Below are positions 19,616-31,503 of a stretch of DNA of 64,000 nt, piece by piece. The DNA is from Eurosta solidaginis (Eukaryota; Arthropoda; Insecta; Diptera; Tephritidae). Within the stretch, counting starts at the first letter, position 1, and every line of letters begins with the position of its first letter. The stretch lies in assembly GCF_040869045.1 (NCBI RefSeq), contig NC_090322.1:175908672-175972671 (forward strand), given 5' to 3'. Under the pieces are notes generated by a model, which was not told where the DNA came from, ran no database searches, and saw nothing but the letters and a program-made list of their open reading frames with translations. The translations under genes and the position numbers were made by a program.

Positions 19616-19922
19616 ATATGATTATACTCAGCAGTCGATATATTGTATAGAAACTCACGACACCTTTCGAAATTTTAATAATCTGCTCTCTATGAATTTT
19701 AAACAGCGAAACGAGAAGGATTTCAAAAAGAAAAAACATTTCTATCTCTGGCGATATTGCCATCTATGTTAAATCTATGCCAATGATAGCTGTTAAAATT
19801 GTTTACAAGCATTTATGTCAAATTAAAAAAAAAATATATATATACATATGTATATATTCGAACTCAATTTGTAAAGGCTTAGCGAACGTGTCGAACGGGG
19901 TAAAAAATCACATACTATGTAC

Positions 19923-20290
19923 GGTAATTCTTTATTTTAGCTCACAACTGCTAAAACTCGACCAAAAAAAATATCGGGAGAGGTGTCACAAGACGCGCCT
20001 TTGACCCAGGACCACGAAATCGAAAGCGGAAATTGAGAATTGTATTTCTTCCAGAGATATTTGCAAACAAAATTGAAAACTGTTCTGCACAGAAATACTA
20101 TGGATCCCACCTCCGGTCTCGGAGCGCTCCCGGGCCATTTTTCGGTTTTATAGAAACATATTTTGACAGAAATAAAATTTTAAAGTTCCGCTTTCGGTTT
20201 CGTCGTCTTGGGTCCAAAAGGCGTCCTTTGACACCTCTCCCAATACTTTTGGACGAGTTTCGGCAGTTGTGAGCAAAGTAAAGAATTACC
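19923..20290. mobile_element. Foldback MITE with ~105-bp TIRs
   Basis: The left arm starts GGTAATTCTTTATTTTAGCT and runs through CTCACAACTG, GGGAGAGGTGTCA and GAAAGCGGAA to about 20030. The right arm at about 20189-20290 is the reverse complement, ending ...GTAAAGAATTACC. The middle (~160 bp) is unique and contains a GGTCTCGGAGCGCTCCCGG palindrome-like word. No ORF. Superfamily not assigned. Confidence 0.8.
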
Positions 20291-20683
20291 TCGGAAGTAT
20301 TTTCTTCACTGATTACGTAAGAAAGTTGTGTGTATGACTCGACTCCGTTACGAAGTTAGTGAAATAAATAAAACCGGCGTCCTTCATATAAGTGGTCAAG
20401 TTTATTTTCGATTGTAGGTTTCGAAAAAGTGTTCCTGTTACACACATACCCAAATGCGTATTCTCCAAAATTCGAATCATATATTTTTGTTCACCAACTT
20501 TCGATATGTGTGCTTTTTGTGTGCGTTGTGAATTTTGTTATTAATTTCATTAATAAATAACAATAACAATGAATAAAACATCAAATAAACTGAATACACA
20601 CAACAATAACCCGCTAACACAAGACCGGTTGTACATAGATGGCCAGCACTGTATGCGGCAGCCTCTGATTGCCACTTATATAT

Positions 20684-21104
20684 TGTAACGAATTTAATGA
20701 AATTCCAAACCTTCTGCTAACGTTCGAATCGCTAAACTGTTGAATAAATAACTCCAATATTCAATAATGCAAGATGGTCTTTATTAGACTACTTTGAGAG
20801 TACTTCACAATAACTCTTACTTCACAACTAATTGCGTGTTTAAATCAAACTGCTTACTGATTCCTCAGCTTGCGCTGCTTTTATACTCTCAGTTTTCTCG
20901 TTCATCCATTTCTCCTAAGGTCTAGTCATTTCGTGAAAATGTATTCCAGAACAATTGTATCCCTTGCCGGCTGATGATTACATATGTTTACGAGTATCTC
21001 TTCGCTGCCTAGTATGTACATATGTGTGTAAATGATGATTGATTTGTTTGCGTACATACGTGTGGCTGCTTAGTATCAGCTTTGTGATGCTAATATTCGT
21101 CACA
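20684..21104 (-). mobile_element. Solo-LTR-like repeat, family A
   Basis: 421 bp, TGTAACGAATTTAATG to ...ATTCGTCACA, with a 4-bp ATAT duplication (20680-20683, 21105-21108). On the - strand GAGTATAAAAGC lies upstream of a TCAGTAAGC initiator-like site, followed by CTAATAAAG. No internal retrotransposon sequence is adjacent, so if the LTR call is right it is a solo LTR. The alternative is a MITE with a TGTRACGAAT inverted repeat. Confidence 0.65.
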
Positions 21105-21109
21105 ATATG

Positions 21110-21635
21110 TATTGCAATATTGCAATCGTATGCACTTTGTCAATTAACATTCAATATATAGAATAACACATTATGCATCCACAATCGTAATATTATTAGT
21201 TTAAAATACAAAATTATTGTAGAAAAATAAAACAATCGCGCGAATTTGGAAATACAATGAGTTTGTAAACAAACAAACAAAAAATGAGAGAATGGAGGAA
21301 ATTTGTAGAAAAATAACCAGCATTGCCACTCTTCTCGTGAAATTTTTCTAAGTATGCAGGGTTGATTTGAGCATTAAGTTGCGATTTGTTTTCAAAATTT
21401 GTATGCCAAATGCGAAAGTTCATGCTAAATGCGGGCTGAGCATGAACAGCCTATTAAGTGATCTACCCACTACACTATAACAAACCAAAAAGTCTTCTTG
21501 GTAATTTTCAATTATTTTAAGAAAATGTTCTTTGCCTGAAAGACAAAATATCTTTAGCTCTACCTCTTAACGAAAATAATAGATACACCACATCACTTGG
21601 ATTGGAAAATTGGTAGGAAAGGAGATAATATTAGT
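21110..21635. other. AT-rich spacer
   Basis: No gene or element recognised; one - strand ORF of 69 codons has no recognisable features. Confidence 0.35.
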
Positions 21636-21639
21636 CAAT

Positions 21640-21830
21640 CAATTGCGCTCCACCTTTATATTTTTACTTCTCATAAATATTTTTGCCATTTCTATTTGAA
21701 AATTTAAAAATCAAAGTTTAGCAAGAATATGGCTTTATATAAGGAGATATTTTTCGCAAATTTATGTCCATTTATATAAAGGAAGTGCTTACAATTTTTT
21801 TATTTTATATTTATTTTCTCCTTTTCTTAC
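21640..21830 (+). repeat. Half of the CTCCACCTTTATA foldback family
   Basis: GCGCTCCACCTTTATA near 21646 and CCATTTATATAAAGGAAGTG near 21768 match the right arm of the 35217-35613 palindrome in order and spacing. It adjoins the ~150-bp monomer array. Confidence 0.55.
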
Positions 21831-21834
21831 ATTT

Positions 21835-22665
21835 TCTCGGTGTCTTATCCTATCTGTTAAGTTTTACGCTTGTAGCTCAATGAGAACTTACATAAAAGTC
21901 AATCCCAAATTCCCTCCGTTCCGTTTGATTTTTCTAAATATCTCAGTCCGTGCGCCCCCTACCGATACTTTTTGTATCGTGTCATCGGCTATCATCGACT
22001 TCTGAATTAAACTCTAAATTTTTAGCTTCTAGCTCATCGAGAAGTTACTTAAAACCCGGTTTCAAATTTCCAAAATTTTTATCTAATTTTTGCGATTCGT
22101 GCGCCACCTAACGGAATTTTTTTCTCCTTTTGTTCCTTTGCCACGGTATCTTAACCTGTCTCTGAGGTTTCATGTTTGTAGCTCAATGAGAAGTTGCTTT
22201 AAAATCGATCGCAAAACACAAAATTTCCAAATTCTTATCTAAATATTTCGATCCGTGCGCCAACTAACGGAATTCTTGTCTCCCTTTCTTAAATTTTCTC
22301 GGCGTCTTATCCTATCTGTGAAGTTTTACAGTTGTAGCTCAATGAGAACAGACGTAAAAATCAATACCAAAATTCCCTCCGTTTCGTACGATTTTTCTAA
22401 ATATCTCATCCCGTGCGCCACCTAGCGAATCTTTTTGTATCGTGTCATCGGCTGTCATCGACCTCTGAATTAAGTTTGAAATTTCATGTCTATAACTCAT
22501 CGAGAAGTTACTTAAAAGCTGGTTTGGAAATTTTCAAATTCTTATCTAATTATTTCGATCCGTGCGTCACCTAATGGATTTTTTGTACGGTGTTCTAACC
22601 TATGTGAAAAATTTCACGTTTAAAGCTTAATGTGAAGTTACTTAAAAATCGATTGCAAGATTTGT
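21835..22665 (+). repeat. Tandem array of ~150-bp monomers, ~460-bp higher-order period
   Basis: Each monomer has the order: TATC.TATCTGT-like start, GTAGCTCAATGAGAA, CTTA.AA, AAATTCC, a TTTTTCTAAATATCTC-like stretch, CCGTGCGCCACCTA. Three different monomer types follow in sequence, then the first type returns (CTCGG.GTCTTATCCTATCTG at 21837 and 22299). About five to six monomers in all. No ORF. An inverted relative lies at 34235-34800. Confidence 0.75.
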
Positions 22666-22684
22666 ATGAAAAGCGGACAAACAA

Positions 22685-23250
22685 TCAACCGACCTAATAT
22701 AAAGAAAGTAGAAAATAGATAAAAACTGATAAGCAAAAAAATTTGCCGATAATCACGATTTGCTTCGTTTCCACTTGCACATTTAATAAATTTGTTGATA
22801 ATTTGATTTGGTTATGAGAATTTAGTTGTTTAACATTATTAAAAAAGTTCAAAATTTTTTTCGTTTGATTTGTTTATACTTTTCATTTTATTTCGTGCAT
22901 TTATTTGCTATCACCAAATGTACATTAAATATTCATAATTCAGAAAGTCAAACCATTCAGTAGTCATACGCGCCTAATCAAAAACGAACGACTAGAGTTG
23001 CCCTCATGATATTTGTAAAGCATACTTAATAGTTTTCGCTTGGGACGTGATAAAGAGCAGTGCAGGCTATTCAAAAAAGTAAAATATGGCGCTAAATATT
23101 AATTTGAAATTGGCACCACTAAAACTGCCAAATACGTTTTTAAACTATGAGAATGTTTCCCTACGCTACGGACGCTACGTGTGTTTGATGTTGTTGTGTT
23201 TAGAAAAGCACCAGGCCTCATGCAAACGAACTCAGATTTGATATCGCGAG
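22685..23250. other. AT-rich spacer
   Basis: No recognised gene or element; the LINE remnant begins near its right end. Confidence 0.35.
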
Positions 23251-24690
23251 CAAATGAGCGAAGAATGTGTACATAGTTGTTTTGTTGGTTGTAACAACTT
23301 TGTCAAAAGACACACAAATAAGCATGAATACAGATCGCCTCCCATTACCATCAACGCCACAGAAGTTCAGGAATCCATCGAACATGCTAAAATATCTAAC
23401 GCTGTAGGGCCGGCCATTCTGATGCTTAGAAATCTTGGTAATGAGGGATTAAAGTATTTTTCGCCATACCTGAAAAATTGAATTACGTCCATCCGATATC
23501 TCTCCTATCGCCTGTAGCCAAGGCACTTGAAGCCGCCCTTCTTCCTTATTTCACCGCAAATCTGCGACTTGCCAATCATCAGCATGGCATCACTACCGCG
23601 CTAAACGCCATGATCACACTGAATAAAATATCTCACCATAGAACAGTGCTCTTAAATAAAAAATAAATGTAAGGCGCCATAACTTCCGAAGAAATTTTAG
23701 GCCGAGCTTATGTTCCAATTTGCGTCATGCTCCTTTTAATTTTTCCTACAAATTGGCGGGACGGGGCCTACTTGTTTAATACCGACTCCGAACGAGATCT
23801 GCAATGCATATGAGTTTTCACTGAGAGCAGAGAACACACTCGGAGTGCTTGCCAAACACTGCCGAGGGACGACCCCGCTAATTGAAAAACCTTGGTTCTA
23901 AAATTTTGATGTTGCTTTGTCCGGGGCGTGAGCCCAGGATCTTCAGTGTGGTAGGCGGAGCACGTTACCATCACACCACGGCGGCCGCCCAAACAAAACG
24001 GCCGCCGTAGCTTAGAGCTAGACTTATTAAAAGCATTTGTAACAGTCAATAACAGCGCAGTACTGCAATACTTGGAAGGGTCAACCCTTCCTCCCAGTCT
24101 AAAAAGATAGAGGAAAGTTGCATCAAATCCCCAGAGAATTAAACAAGTGGTGCCACAGGATGGTGTCCTATCCACACTTTTGTTTAACTTTTGAATATCG
24201 AAGCTCCCAGTATATCCTATCTTCCTAGTCTTTCCCGTGTTTTCACCTAGCGAAATCTGGCACTGTCTCCGACCAAATCCTCGCTCACCTTATTTACAAC
24301 GTGGACGAAGAAAATGTCCGCCATATTGAACGTCAACGTCATTGGAAATACCCTACCGACTGTCTTACATCCAAAGATACTGGGTGCGACGTTCGATCAG
24401 GACCTGCATTTTGGTCCGCATGCAGCCGCAATTGTACCTTAAGTCCAGAGCCGTAACGAAATCCTCAAGTATCTTGTCGACAGCACTTGGGGCAAAGACA
24501 AAAAAAAGCATTTAACTACTTGTAAAGAATGCTACGTGTCTCCAATATGGTCGCCGAGCCCAAAAGAAATACAAGGTAGGAAACTGTAGGCCTGTCAAAG
24601 ACTGCGCTCAGAACTGCCACGGAATGTCTCCTTAAGTATCCATAGTGATGACAATTTGTGAGTGTAGGCACTACTTATTGGATTGGGCGA
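23250..24690 (+). pseudogene. Jockey/I-type LINE reverse transcriptase, decayed and SINE-split
   Basis: Recognisable blocks in order: ATEVQESIEHAKISNAVGP (RT start, 23340-23410); HPISLLSPVAKALEAALLP (finger block, 23490-23550); NHQHGITTALNAMITLNK (23570-23630). Then a SINE (23657-23988). Then VALELDLLKAF.TVN-like text (motif A), a QGGVLSP-like block near 24150, KILGATFDQDLHFGPHAAAI (about 24370-24430), and the 3' end GATGACAATTTGTGAGTG near 24645. Many stops and frameshifts, and a deletion before the 3' end. Same family as 40868-41925. Confidence 0.7.
23657..23988 (-). mobile_element. tRNA-derived SINE, copy 1
   Basis: On the - strand it begins with a tRNA-like head (GGCGGCCGCCGTGGTGTGAT...), has a degenerate B box (GGGCTCACGCC), then the family body and an A-rich tail by AATAAATG. 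It is inserted inside the LINE between the TVL and VALELDLLKAF blocks. Flanking AAATAAAA (23654-23661) and AAACAAAA (23991-23998) are a possible imperfect TSD. More diverged than the copies at 29 and 37 kb. Confidence 0.75.
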
Positions 24691-25285
24691 AACAATGCTA
24701 TAACAACAAGCACAATATTTCCAAGCCCGGAAAAAATCCAACTGCCCTTATTGCGTTTTTTGTGCAACTTACGCGAATCGAACCGTGCCTTTCGAATTTT
24801 CATTCTGTTTTTTATTGGGTTTGTGCACTTTTTTGAATATCATAACAACTTAATTAACTTAGCATTAATTTGCTCAATTTGTTTTTAATCTAATTCGTAT
24901 TGATGATCATTAACCAATTGTATGAATAGATATTTATGTTTATTCAATTTCGATTTAAAGTAATTCGGTGCGGAAGATATTATAATGACGTCATGCTCTA
25001 GCTGTGCTTTGTGATTTTATTTCATTATGCATATTGAAATAAATGGTGTTTATGATTTAATAATTAAGCATAAAACTACTAAATTAGTAGACGAAATAAA
25101 AAAAAATAATAGTATTAATAAATTCTAATTGAGATATATACATGACAGTATTGAATTAAGGTATGTAAAAGGCGGATAATGCTTTAGCGTTTGATTTGCT
25201 ATAAATATATCCCGATTATTATAATGAATTATTGGCCTTTCATTTGTGGGAAATAAAATAATAATTTGCTTACGAAAGCCGGACT
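24690..25285. other. AT-rich spacer
   Basis: AT-rich, with no recognised gene. Confidence 0.35.
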
Positions 25286-26665
25286 CATTGTAATCATCGT
25301 TAATTGGGACTTAACTGCCTTCGGCAAGGGAAATCCGAGCAATTGCCCTCGTCGTATCGACCAATTAACCCCCGTTCGTTTCTTCTAAAGAGTATAGAGA
25401 AAATTTTTGATCAGCGTATTAGGGAGGTTAACCTTAACAAACTCCCTTTGTGTAAGACTCAATTTGCTTATCAGTCAAGAAAATCTACGGGAACCGGGAA
25501 AATAGAATATAACCCTCTGCGCTTTTATTGGCATCTAGGGGGCTTTCGATAACACGACACCTCAAGCTATCGAACAGCTAGAATTAGCAAGGATATACCT
25601 AAGCCCAATGATTTTCGCTTTGTGATATTCATGCTAAAGAGAAGAAAAATCAGTCTTGAGTTGGGAGAGACAACTGAGTCAATTGTGGCCACTCAATGAT
25701 GCCCTCAATATGATTAATAATATAAGCAAAATACCTAGGGCTTACACTGGGCGGAACCCTCACGTGGAGTTCTCATATAGTTGCTGCCTTAACAGAGCAA
25801 CAATAGCTTTCTTTGCCTGCACTCGACTCTATGTTAAAACATAATACTGTTGTGAAGCCAATATTTCCATATGCTTCCTTAGTTTAATGGCCGAAGATCA
25901 CGCAAACAACAGCTATAACACTATTAAGCAAACTGCATCGACGAGTTTATATTGGCATAACGGGTGCGATGAGAAAGTTCCCTGCTGATGCATTTAGTGC
26001 CATAGTGGAAATACCTCCCTTCCCTATTCAAATAGAAAAAGAGGCAACACATGTTGCTATAAAACTTCGCAATATCTCTGACTTAAAGAGCGGAAACATA
26101 ACAGGACATATGAAAGTAGTAAGAAAATTCATAGGAAATCACAAAATGCAAATACGCGATACAATTGCCCATTCGCTCAGAATCTCATGGATGCAAACCC
26201 ACTATTTTTCAAGCTTCCATCCATGCAATAGTAGTTTTCGGTGGAGAATGTCTACAAAGAGGCTAATCCTCGAGGGGATCCTCATTATGTGAGACAGCTA
26301 TGCAGCCATATGTGCCTTGCAGTCTTACATAATTACCTCTTAGCTTGTGGATTGGAGTCCTTAATGATTTGGAAGCGAAAAATAAGGTTTTGTTAGGATG
26401 GACTTCCGGACACCGGAGACATATGTAGTGAACAGGCAGACTACCTAGCCCAGCAGAGTGCTTTAGCAGCATTCTATAGTCCAGGGCTCTTATGCCGACT
26501 CACAAAGGCACACACTAGGGAAACCCTAAGTAACTGGGAAACAGAAAATTGTTTATACCCCCAGCAACGAGATTATCAGACGAACTCATTTATCTAAGTA
26601 GATAGTGCCTCCGAACTCTCACTGGGTACGATACGGGACAATGAGGTCTATAACATCACTTAAGT
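25285..26665 (+). pseudogene. LINE remnant with RT and RNase H traces
   Basis: The + strand carries SSYRPINPRSFLLKSIEKIF at 25355-25415 (the FRPISL.SFLLK block), FAYQSRKSTGT at about 25462 (QHAY..GKSTETA block), then GNPHVEFS-type and GAMRKFPADAF (25968-26000; the G.MR..P..A. block), and PPFPIQIEKEATHVAIKLRN. At about 26395-26460 the text WTSGHRRHM and QADYLAQQSALAA recalls the VPGH...N..AD.LA motif of RNase H. Frameshifts and stops throughout. The order is that of R1/LOA/Jockey-type elements; clade unresolved. Confidence 0.65.
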
Positions 26666-26960
26666 AAGTAACATCTATCCCATAATCAATCTGTGAGCCG
26701 CCGGATAAAACGCCGATTCACATTCTCTGCGAATTGCCCTTAAGAATTTACACAGATACAAATTCACACATTGAATATAAAAAAAATTATCGTAGCACTC
26801 CCATATGCCCTCACATGTAAATTCGATTCATATGAAAGTGTCTGAATTTCATATGAAAGTGCAAAGAAAAAGCACTTCCATATAAAGCCAAAGCACTTCG
26901 GTATGATATTGAAATCTACACTAACAAATTGGCACCAAAAAATGTTTCAAAAGTATTATG

Positions 26961-27282
26961 ACACTGAGAAAAATTTTAATTAAAAAATTATTTATTAAGG
27001 GGACTTTAGGGTTCTTATTATTTTAATTTAACTTTGTGTTTACGTTACTTTGAACTTTGTAATTTTAAAATGTTTTATCAATATTTTAATTTTCAATATT
27101 GATTTTTCAATTATCAAAAATTTTTATTGTTTGAAGTTGGTAAAATAAAAAAAATACAAAGTTCAAAGTAACTTAAACACAAAGTTAAATTAAAATAATA
27201 AGAACCCTACAGGGACCATCAAAATTCTTTAAACATTTAAAATATTTTTTTTTTCTTTTTCAATTTAAAAAAGTTTCAGTGT
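26961..27282. mobile_element. MITE with nested inverted repeats
   Basis: Outer TIR-like ends ACACTGAGAAAAATTTT (26961) and AAAAAAGTTTCAGTGT (to 27282). A near-perfect inner inverted repeat of ~65 bp runs from AGGGTTCTTATTATTTTAAT (27008) to its complement ending GAACCCT (27208). No ORF. Confidence 0.7.
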
Positions 27283-28690
27283 ACATATAATTCTGTATAT
27301 GTATTATGATTGGCACATCAATATAAAAAATTTTGAACAGCCCTGTGCTAATTATTGTTTTTTCTGGATAGCAGTTATTCTCGAATGTTTGAGTCGCAAG
27401 GATGGACTCCGCCTTTGTGTTCTGCTCTTCGGTCTAATGAGTTGACAGAGCCCGACTCTTAATTTTCGTCCTGTTTGTCCTGAGTAACTGTATTGACAAA
27501 CGTGAGTAAGTTTTTGTGCGCCGTGCCTGTCAAACGAACAATCTCGGCTTGGACAAGTTGACGAGCAATCGAATGCTCCACATTAGGCTTTATAGCCGAT
27601 TCAGTCAAGGGCTTGACCTAAGTGTGCTACCGATCGGCGTCAGCCACTCCTATCATACCAAAACAAACAAAATCACTTAAATCGGAAGGAAATAGTGTTG
27701 CTGATGTTGTATGAATTGTTCAAAAATAAATAATGATTACATAACAAACTTCGCTAAAGGTACTTAATTGTTTGCAGTTTATGTTTATAACTGCAAACAA
27801 GTAAGTACCTTTAAAAATGCCCAGAAGGTATTAAATAATAAAAAAAAATTATTTCCTTACAATAAATTGAAATCAAATAATAAAAATAACAAGTAATCGG
27901 GTATTGTTTGACTTACAAGTGGCCAATTATTTATTAACTCCACATCCAGGTCTTCGTAAATGTATATGCCTTTTAGGTATTTGCTCGAAACTGTGTTAAT
28001 TTTTTTTTTTGTAAAATAACTGCCTGTTGTTGATTAATATCTTCAGTTTTGTTTACTTTTTGCTTTTATCGAACATTTATATTTGGCTTCAGGCATTATT
28101 CAACAAAAATTGTTAGTTTATAAATAAAGTTTTTTAGTGCACACTTTCTTTAACAAATATCTGGTCATTTTACTTTTTGTTTCATTATTCATAAATTATG
28201 CAAGTAGCTGCTTTTAATAGGCTTAGAAAGGGTTTCCAAGTGTTTCTAGGTTCAATGAAGGTTGTTCCTGCTGGCTTGGGAGTCTATGTAACTGTATGTG
28301 GCTGTAAATTCAGGTTGCTCAATTGCTTAGACCCAACTGACCTACTAAAGAATAGACGGCTTTGCACCACCTTTGGTTTGAGATCCCTTTCATACAAACT
28401 CTTTTTAGGACATCCTTGTTATAATATTGAACAATTTAACCGAAACATTGCTATTTGAGCATAGTTTTTATTCATTACAGCACTGTGAGGCTGAGCCAGT
28501 AATAACTTCCCAAAATTTATTGAGAGCTTTTGAATTTAGGTAGCTGATGCTTTTTATTGACGGACTTCGATTACTATCAAGATTGGAAAATCGGAAAGTT
28601 TGTCTTTTACGTCAATTTAAAGGCAACTGGCCGGTCCATGATAACTCCACATAGACTGAGTAGTGTTTTAACGTGTACATCTTGATATAT
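27283..28690. other. Spacer with a higher-GC stretch at 27370-27650
   Basis: 27370-27650 is clearly GC-richer than its surroundings but gives no protein I recognise in six frames. It may be an old LTR or LINE piece. The ORF at 28198-28458 (starting MQVAAFNRLRKGFQVFLGSM) has no recognised domain. The rest is AT-rich. Confidence 0.3.
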
Positions 28691-28699
28691 CTGAATATT

Positions 28700-28960
28700 A
28701 TCAACAATTTTAATATTTGATGCTTACAAAGCATTAATTGATTACTCAAAACTTCGATCAATCACATCTTAGATTACTTAATTAATCGATTAATAAAAAT
28801 TTTTTATTAATCAAAAATAGCGTAATCAGTATTTAGAATAATCATATTTATTTGTTATCGTATGTTTGATTGAATTATCGGATGTTTGATTAATTGCAGT
28901 TTGATCAAAGTGATTAATCAATTTTTCAAAACTTAAATACGAGCATCTGAGAGAAATTTT
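28700..28960. repeat. Cluster of TGATTAAT/ATTAATCA words
   Basis: At least ten copies in both orientations of GATTAAT-like words, with a TTAATCGATTAAT palindrome near 28781. It resembles the sub-terminal motif clusters of hAT MITEs (compare the GAGTAC cluster at 15470-15876), but no termini were identified. Confidence 0.4.
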
Positions 28961-28999
28961 CCATTCTTTATAAGCCATTGATGAGTCAAGTAATTGTAT

Positions 29000-29871
29000 T
29001 GTAACAAATTTAGGGAAATTCCGCTTATCTGAAACCTTCTGTTAACGTTTGAATCGCTAAACTGTTGAATAAATCACTCCAAGATTCTGTATTGCAAAAT
29101 GGTCTTTATTAGATAACTTTGGGAATAGTACAATTAAAATAAAAAAAAAATAAATGTAAGGTGCAATAACCTCCGAAGAGATCTAAGGCCGAGCTTCTCT
29201 TCCAATTTGCGTCGTGCTCCTCTTGATTTTCCCTACAAATTGGCCGGACGGGACCTACATGTTTTATGTCGACTCCGAACGGCATCTGCAAGGCAGATGA
29301 GTTTTCACTGAGAGCTTTTCATGGCAGAAATACACCCGGAGCGCTTGCCAAACACTGCCGAGGGGCGACCCCGCTTAGAAAAATTTTCTTATAATTGAAA
29401 AACATTATTTCTAAAATTTTGATGTTGCTTTGCCCGGGAGTTGAACCCAGGGCATACGGTGTGATAGGCGGAGCACGCTACCATCACACCACGGTGGCCG
29501 CGAATAGTACAATTATACTTCACAATTATACTTCACTTCGTAACTGATAGCGTGTTTAAATCAAAACTGATTAGTCATGTCTCAGCTTGCGGTCTAGACG
29601 TTTCGCCTTCCAGAATAGTTGCATTTCCTACTTGGTAATTTCTATATACATGTATATTTGTAGTTTATGTTTACTTATAGCCATATGCGGGTGTATGTGT
29701 GAGTAACTACTTCGGCTGATGATTACATGTGTTTGGGAATATCTCTTCGTAGCCTTGTATGTGTTGGTGTAAATTATGATTGATTTGTTTATGTGCAAAA
29801 GAGTGGCAGCTTGATTTATTGTTGTTGTGCCTTTATTTACTAACAACTTAGTGATGCTAAAATTCGCCACC
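29000..29871 (-). mobile_element. Solo-LTR-like repeat, family A, split by a SINE
   Basis: TGTAACAAATTTAGGG to ...ATTCGCCACC with 4-bp GTAT flanks (28996-28999, 29872-29875). Removing the SINE and one TSD leaves about 493 bp, in line with the 19.1 and 43.2 kb copies. The interior shares GCTAAACTGTTGAATAAAT and GATGATTACATGTGTTTG with them. Confidence 0.65.
29137..29501 (-). mobile_element. tRNA-derived SINE, copy 2, full length
   Basis: 365 bp with a perfect 14-bp TSD, GAATAGTACAATTA at 29123-29136 and 29502-29515. On the - strand the 5' head is tRNA-like: A-box region TGATGGTAGCGTG (29486-29474) and a perfect B box GGTTCAACTCC (29447-29437), about 27 nt apart. The body has CGGCAGTGTTTGGCAAGCGC and GGTCCCGTCCGGCCAATTTG, and the tail is an A/T-rich AATAAATTTTTT-type run. 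It would be transcribed by Pol III and mobilised by a LINE. Inserted in the family A LTR. Confidence 0.88.
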
Positions 29872-29875
29872 GTAT

Positions 29876-30550
29876 AATTGGCCAATCGAATGTGGAGCTT
29901 ACAAAATTTTCGAAAACTTTTTGTTATATGTACATATTTAATTAGCGAGACATGCTCATATTGCTTTATACAATTGTTTTTGTTATTGATATTAGAGAAA
30001 AATTACAAAATTTACAAACGACGATGGATGAATTTCACTTCTTCATCAGCTAGCTTTTCGGGAGCTGAGTATTGAGCTCGAAATCTCCAACATTCATACT
30101 TTATACTACATAGTGTAAAGGCAAGCGGAAGTACTGTTTATAAAAGAAATGCTAAAAACCCAATGTTACTAAGCCCTTGGAGCGCGCTTATAATTATTCC
30201 ACACTATTAGTATTAAAAAGCATATAGAATAAGTAGTACCTTAATGGTGAATAACGGAATAGCAACAAAAAGGCAACACTTAGAGACCAATTGCATAGCG
30301 AGCCGCGGGGCATTCATGTGCCTGAGTGGATAAAGGCATCTATGAGATATCGATATATAGCTGTTAAAACACTATTCAGGTTATGTAAGGTCCTCACGGA
30401 CCGCTTCAGTTTAACCTAAACGGACCTAACCTACAAAACGGATGCAATATTTTATTGTAGTAAAAAATTTAATTCAGTGAAAAAATTGCGAAGTTTCATT
30501 GGGTCTTGATACCGCAGGCCTAGAAAAGGCCTAGAAATTTGACGACTCCT
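29876..30550. other. Spacer, nothing recognised
   Basis: No recognised gene. At 30360-30440 the phrase GGTCCTCACGGACCGCTTCA followed by AACCTAAACGGACCTAACCT looks like a LINE 3'UTR scrap (compare 58866-58900). Confidence 0.3.
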
Positions 30551-30553
30551 ACA

Positions 30554-30719
30554 GGGTTTAATGTGGTCATATTAATCGTTTTCGAGATGGTCGGGCTAGT
30601 ACCTTTATGGTGCTTTGTTATCGGAACGTACCGGATCTGTATCCGGCAAATGACCATCAACATCGATAACACTCCCAAAAACCTTCGGGGAGTGTCTTTA
30701 TTGTTAATATAACAACAAT
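30554..30719 (+). mobile_element. CAA-tailed retroposon, 5'-truncated copy
   Basis: GTTTAATGTGGTCATATTAA through GATGGTCGGGCTAG, GTACCGGATCTGTATCCGGC and ACATCGATAACACTCCC to an imperfect AACAACAA tail. It is the 3' third of the family complete at 47349-47755 and 58063-58471. Confidence 0.7.
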
Positions 30720-31500
30720 GACATCATAAAAAACTACCTTAAAAATATTTTCTTAAAAAAATTGAGCAATCTCTTTGGATCCTATACTATATTTACCGTC
30801 TCGCAACGAATTGCGACAAAACCTACAGGGAGAGTCTTCATTGCCACAAGAAGAAGAAGAAGCTTTTCACTCGCGCTATTTAACAAACTAGTAAACTTTT
30901 ATTATGACAGTCGCGGTATGAGGTTAAAAAAATACATTAAAATATATGGAATTAGAAAAGCAGTAAGTCTTCATAAATCTTCTTCATCTTTAAATTAACG
31001 GGTTTTGCTATTTACTCAATTTGTTATCTGATGGTTTTGTTGAATTATAATAATATAAGCCTGCCTAAGCATATTCAAATATTTTTTATATAAAGATTTT
31101 TTCTATAATTTTGTATTTATTTTTTTTGAAATATGTAAGAATATGTTTACAAATTCTACAGTTTTTCAATGTCAGCTCGCTGCTTTACAATGGCATCACT
31201 CAGCAATGCCATCAGTTGAACTTGAGCGAGTTAATGTTTTTTTCTTTTACTTTGTAATAAAAGTACGAATGTAATTAATTATTTATGTTACAGCAACAAT
31301 TTAAATGATGTGACAAACGCTGAGTCTACTTAAATGTGAGTAGTGTACGCTAAAAACTGAAAATATTATAAATCATTCGCTGTCTTTGTAAGCACATTTT
31401 TCGCGCATTTTCGTTTTTTTTTTTTTAATTATGCCTGTGTTAATTTATTTCAAAATGTTAAAACTGATTTTTTAATGAGGAAAAGTTTCTTAAAAATAAA
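30720..31500. other. AT-rich spacer
   Basis: No gene recognised. Mostly AT-rich with poly-T runs. Confidence 0.3.
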
Positions 31501-31503
31501 ATA

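Noticed and set aside
20033..20272. 79-codon ORF
   Set aside because: It lies across the inverted arms and middle of a foldback MITE.
23768..24175. 135-codon - strand ORF
   Set aside because: It spans the SINE and part of the LINE on the non-coding strand. The longest match in the region is to the + strand RT.
28198..28458. 86-codon ORF starting MQVAAFNRLRKG
   Set aside because: No recognised domain, splice context or homologous repeat in the window; left as spacer.
29437..29486. Functional tRNA gene
   Set aside because: A and B boxes are present but the cloverleaf is not maintained, and the sequence continues into a SINE body with tail and TSD.
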